Program-made: the position numbers and the translations under genes
The notes under the pieces: generated by a model
Database searches by the model: none
Told to the model about the DNA's origin: nothing
The model's input: only the letters and a program-made list of their open reading frames with translations
NCBI GenBank assembly: GCA_038087015.1
Contig: JASBNA010000024.1
Location: forward strand, 124,001-188,000
DNA from: Cerrena zonata
Lineage: Eukaryota; Basidiomycota; Agaricomycetes; Polyporales; Cerrenaceae
DNA: 64,000 bases
Direction of reading: 5' to 3'
In this document: one piece after another, positions 61,600 to 64,000 of the stretch
Position numbering within the stretch: position 1 is the first letter of the stretch
How the letters are laid out: each line of letters starts with the position of its first letter

Positions 61600-62737
61600 G
61601 TACGCTTAGCTTCACTTTACTAATATCTTACTACTTTACATTTTTCGTTTTTTTTTTTTTGTCAATGGTTATGATTTCGAAATCAAATGGTTTTGCTAAT
61701 ACTCTTCACTTCTCTAATTCTCTTTACCCCTTACTCCAACTCGTATTGATGTACAATGCAGTACATTTACTCCGATATTGAAGTATCGTCTAAACAATTA
61801 GAGCTTTACGTAATGTAGTCTTTTGATGCCCGTTTCATCTACTTATTCTCCGGTAACATCCTGTCCCAGCTCGTACCAACCCCTCTATTACCTCCTTGCA
61901 AGCAATTCATAAGCAATTCTCCTGGTTAAGATCAAGTTCTCACCCTGGCTCCTTCTGATAGTGCAATAGTTGCAACTTTTGTAGTGTCTTCACTTGTTTT
62001 TCGCTATTTTTTTTTTTCTTCGTTTTGTTAGCTGCTCTACTTTAGCGCTTAACCAAACTGAAAGAAAGCGCTTGCTACACATCCTTTTTATCGATAACTT
62101 CTTCTAAAACAAGATCCAAAAGTGCTTAGACTGCCGATGCCTATCTTCTTATAGACTGTGTGACACTTGTTTATCCATTTGAAGAGTTACTATCCTCTTG
62201 TTTATTTATCCTTTGTTTAGTCGGCTCGTTTCCCCTGGTTGTCAATCCGGAAATCCTGCTAGACACCCTCAAGACATATTCACTTTTGGTTTCTTGCTTC
62301 CTACAATTTGTGGATAAAGTATCTCAAAGTCAATAGGAGCTGCTAAAGATTCTGCTGCTGCTGCTGAAAGAAAAATTCAAATTACAGTATTTGCTTCAGT
62401 GAAGAACTGCTTGATAATTCATCCAATATTTCGTAAGTTGTTTCAGTTAGTGTTAAGGTTACCAGAGTGAAATTTCCAGCTTGCACTGTCTTGTGTTGTA
62501 TTGAATACTATAACATATTTGGCCGCCTTTCTCTATTCGCCTCTTACTGATTCTTTATTACTGGAAAGCTAAATTGTATTGTCAAAATTGAGCTGATTTT
62601 GTTGTTGTTTGTCTTTGTTGTTTGTTCTTTGTTACTATTTTGAGTCCTTGATTGAGTTTTTTTTTTTACTGAGTTTTTTTTTTTTTTTTATTGTCGGCCT
62701 TTTCAACTTAGAAAACAAAATCTCAGCCCTTTGGTAC
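61600..62737. other. Long intergenic region upstream of the SSK1-like gene
   Basis: 1.1 kb. The last 500 bp is pyrimidine-rich, with T runs at 62661-62669 and 62677-62689 just before the ATG at 62738; such leaders are typical of regulated yeast genes with long 5' UTRs. I see no gene in it. Confidence 0.55.
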
Positions 62738-64000
62738 ATGAATAATTATAAATTTCCTCTTACAAGTCAGGTACCAACGGCACATAAAAGCATTGATCAA
62801 ATCACAGCAACATCATCCAATCCCTTCAATCCAGGTAATACTTCGCATAATTCCAGAACAACATCCCAGCCTATCATATCTAACCCTCCCAAATCTTCTG
62901 ATCGCAATATTCGTTTAAATAGCAACGTCCCGGATAAATCATATTTATCAGATTATTCACCCAGTTCAAGTCCTGTTTCCAAAAACTCACAATTATCCCA
63001 ATTAATCGATCCACTTTCTCGAAATAATAGATCAAAGTCTTATTCTCATTTATCTGGTTTTTCTTCTGAAAATATCCATTTGAATCATAAGCCATCGATT
63101 AGTGATTCTATTACTACTGATTCAATGCCAAAATCTAATCAGCACAAACACTATTCTAATCATCACTTCAATCATTCCCATGCCAATAAGGGCCCAACAA
63201 TGATTAATAATATTAATACTCATTCACCAAATATGCTGCATATATCTAATAATGGCCCGTTCTCCCCCAATAATATATTCACGACTCGTAGAGTATGGGT
63301 CAAAAAACCAAATGGTACTCCAACCACGTTGATTGTTCACCAAAGCGATATTATAGACGATTTGAAACAAGCAATTGTGAATAAGTTTCCTAATTCGTTA
63401 GCAAGATTATACGATCCAGCAGATTTGGTAGTTCAAATGGATCTTCAGGCTAGACAACCAATCAATTCATCAAACAATTTGAATTCCGGTGCACCACCAG
63501 CTAAACAGCAATCGGTCGCTGGTTCATCTACCTCAGCTACTCAAAAGCAAGCTCAATTACAGGCTGCTCAGTCCCAAGCCCAAGCACAAGCCCAAGCACA
63601 AGCACAAGCCCAAGCACAAACACAAGCACAACTTCCAAACCAAGATGATCCTCAGTACAATGAGTCAAACCCTGTTCTCCACGAACCGATCCCTTCAATG
63701 AAACCATCAACAATTCCAAGTAGAATTCTACTGTTATCTCCAGACAATGCTTCATCTAGACAAGCACACAGTCCCGCAAACATCAATACAAACTTGGGAC
63801 CCTTTTCGAACTTTCCAAATTCAGGTCCAGCAAACACATACAGTTATATAAACCTAGAGCCTGATCAAAATGTTTGGCAATTCTTAGATATTTATTATCC
63901 TAATGGAATGGCTATGCAAGAAGCATTAGTTATTGGAATGCCTGATCTCATGGAGCCACCTCAACCTGATTTTCAACAATCTAGTACACAAAGCTCCTTT
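62738..64000 (+). CDS. Probable SSK1-type response regulator, N-terminal 421 codons; runs off the window
   Basis: The ATG at 62738 opens a frame with no stop to the window end. A Ser/Asn/His-rich N-terminus leads to TRRVWVKKPNGTPTTLIVHQ and a ubiquitin-like-looking segment IIDDLKQAIVNKFPNSLARLYDPADLVVQM (about 185-235). Later comes LEPDQNVWQFLDIYYPNGMAMQEALVIGMPD. From memory this domain pair occurs at the N-terminus of fungal Ssk1/Mcs4/SskA response regulators of the HOG stress pathway. The receiver domain with its phospho-Asp would lie beyond the window, so the call rests on N-terminal similarity only. A Gln-Ala repeat at 63571-63632 interrupts it. Other adaptor or signalling proteins with similar N-termini are possible. 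Confidence 0.5.
   Translation, partial: MNNYKFPLTSQVPTAHKSIDQITATSSNPFNPGNTSHNSRTTSQPIISNPPKSSDRNIRLNSNVPDKSYLSDYSPSSSPVSKNSQLSQLIDPLSRNNRSKSYSHLSGFSSENIHLNHKPSISDSITTDSMPKSNQHKHYSNHHFNHSHANKGPTMINNINTHSPNMLHISNNGPFSPNNIFTTRRVWVKKPNGTPTTLIVHQSDIIDDLKQAIVNKFPNSLARLYDPADLVVQMDLQARQPINSSNNLNSGAPPAKQQSVAGSSTSATQKQAQLQAAQSQAQAQAQAQAQAQAQTQAQLPNQDDPQYNESNPVLHEPIPSMKPSTIPSRILLLSPDNASSRQAHSPANINTNLGPFSNFPNSGPANTYSYINLEPDQNVWQFLDIYYPNGMAMQEALVIGMPDLMEPPQPDFQQSSTQSSF
63571..63632 (+). repeat. In-frame CAA/GCA Gln-Ala repeat
   Basis: Alternating Gln-Ala codons of the form (CAAGCA/CAAGCC)n encode an almost pure QA run of about 20 residues inside the SSK1-like protein. Likely to vary in length between strains. 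Confidence 0.85.

Noticed and set aside
63537..63755. Minus-strand frame opposite the Gln-Ala repeat
   Set aside because: Its Leu/Val/Gly repeats are simply the reverse of the CAA/GCA repeat in the SSK1-like gene.

Overview
The window is nuclear DNA of a budding yeast of the CUG-Ser1 clade (Candida, Debaryomyces, Scheffersomyces and relatives). Genes are dense, nearly intronless and AT-rich, and almost all are recognisable Saccharomycotina orthologues. The code assignment can be read from the sequence. In the HRQ1 helicase, two CTG codons (48871-48873 and 48880-48882, minus strand) fall on serines of the Walker A loop, so CTG must be read as Ser to give a working motif. The species cannot be named from this window. 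I see no mobile elements, CRISPR arrays, rRNA or viral sequence.

Layout. 1-4962 (-): most of an FMP27/Hobbit-type bridge lipid-transfer protein. 6494-7554 (+): a secreted cell-surface-like protein. 8008-9591 (-): aromatic aminotransferase ARO9. 9891-11408 (-): gamma-tubulin TUB4 with a 60-bp intron after an 8-nt first exon. 11593-11665 (-): tRNA-Ala(TGC). 12820-19163: GVP36, HOM3, TPA1, CBR1. 19385-28128 (+): a VPS62-family protein, TSC2 (tuberin) and a SIS-domain sugar-phosphate isomerase. 28526-33073: PUF3 and PET54, divergent. 33259-40379: HSV2, CDC16, MAK11, LYS1. 40700-45755 (-): an unrecognised, probably mitochondrial protein, xylulokinase XKS1 overlapping SPC1, and a HAP4-like factor. 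46459-51778: HRQ1 and a GH5 glucosidase. 51993-61599: DOA4, OCA6, LCB2, a YDR061W-type ABC protein, DOS2. 62738-64000 (+): the N-terminus of a probable SSK1-type response regulator.

Functional links. The amino-acid genes ARO9, HOM3 and LYS1 each have a Gcn4-type TGA(C/G)TCA site upstream, and HOM3 also has an overlapping Cbf1-type TCACGTGA. PUF3 sits next to PET54, and PET54 has a Puf3-type TGTAAATA element just after its stop. A second copy of that element overlaps the stop codon of the unrecognised gene at 40700, which supports a mitochondrial role for it. Gene order keeps several ancestral blocks: DOA4/DOS2/OCA6/LCB2/YDR061W, CDC16/MAK11, and GVP36/CBR1 mixed with HOM3/TPA1.

Main caveat. 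Six genes (FMP27, the secreted protein, TPA1, HSV2, CDC16, LYS1) carry nine single-base indels between them. Each breaks an otherwise well-conserved reading frame. One of the genes, CDC16, is essential in yeast. Allowing for the indels, LYS1 returns to 374 codons, close to the family length. They are most likely sequence or assembly errors, but they are listed individually so that they can be checked.
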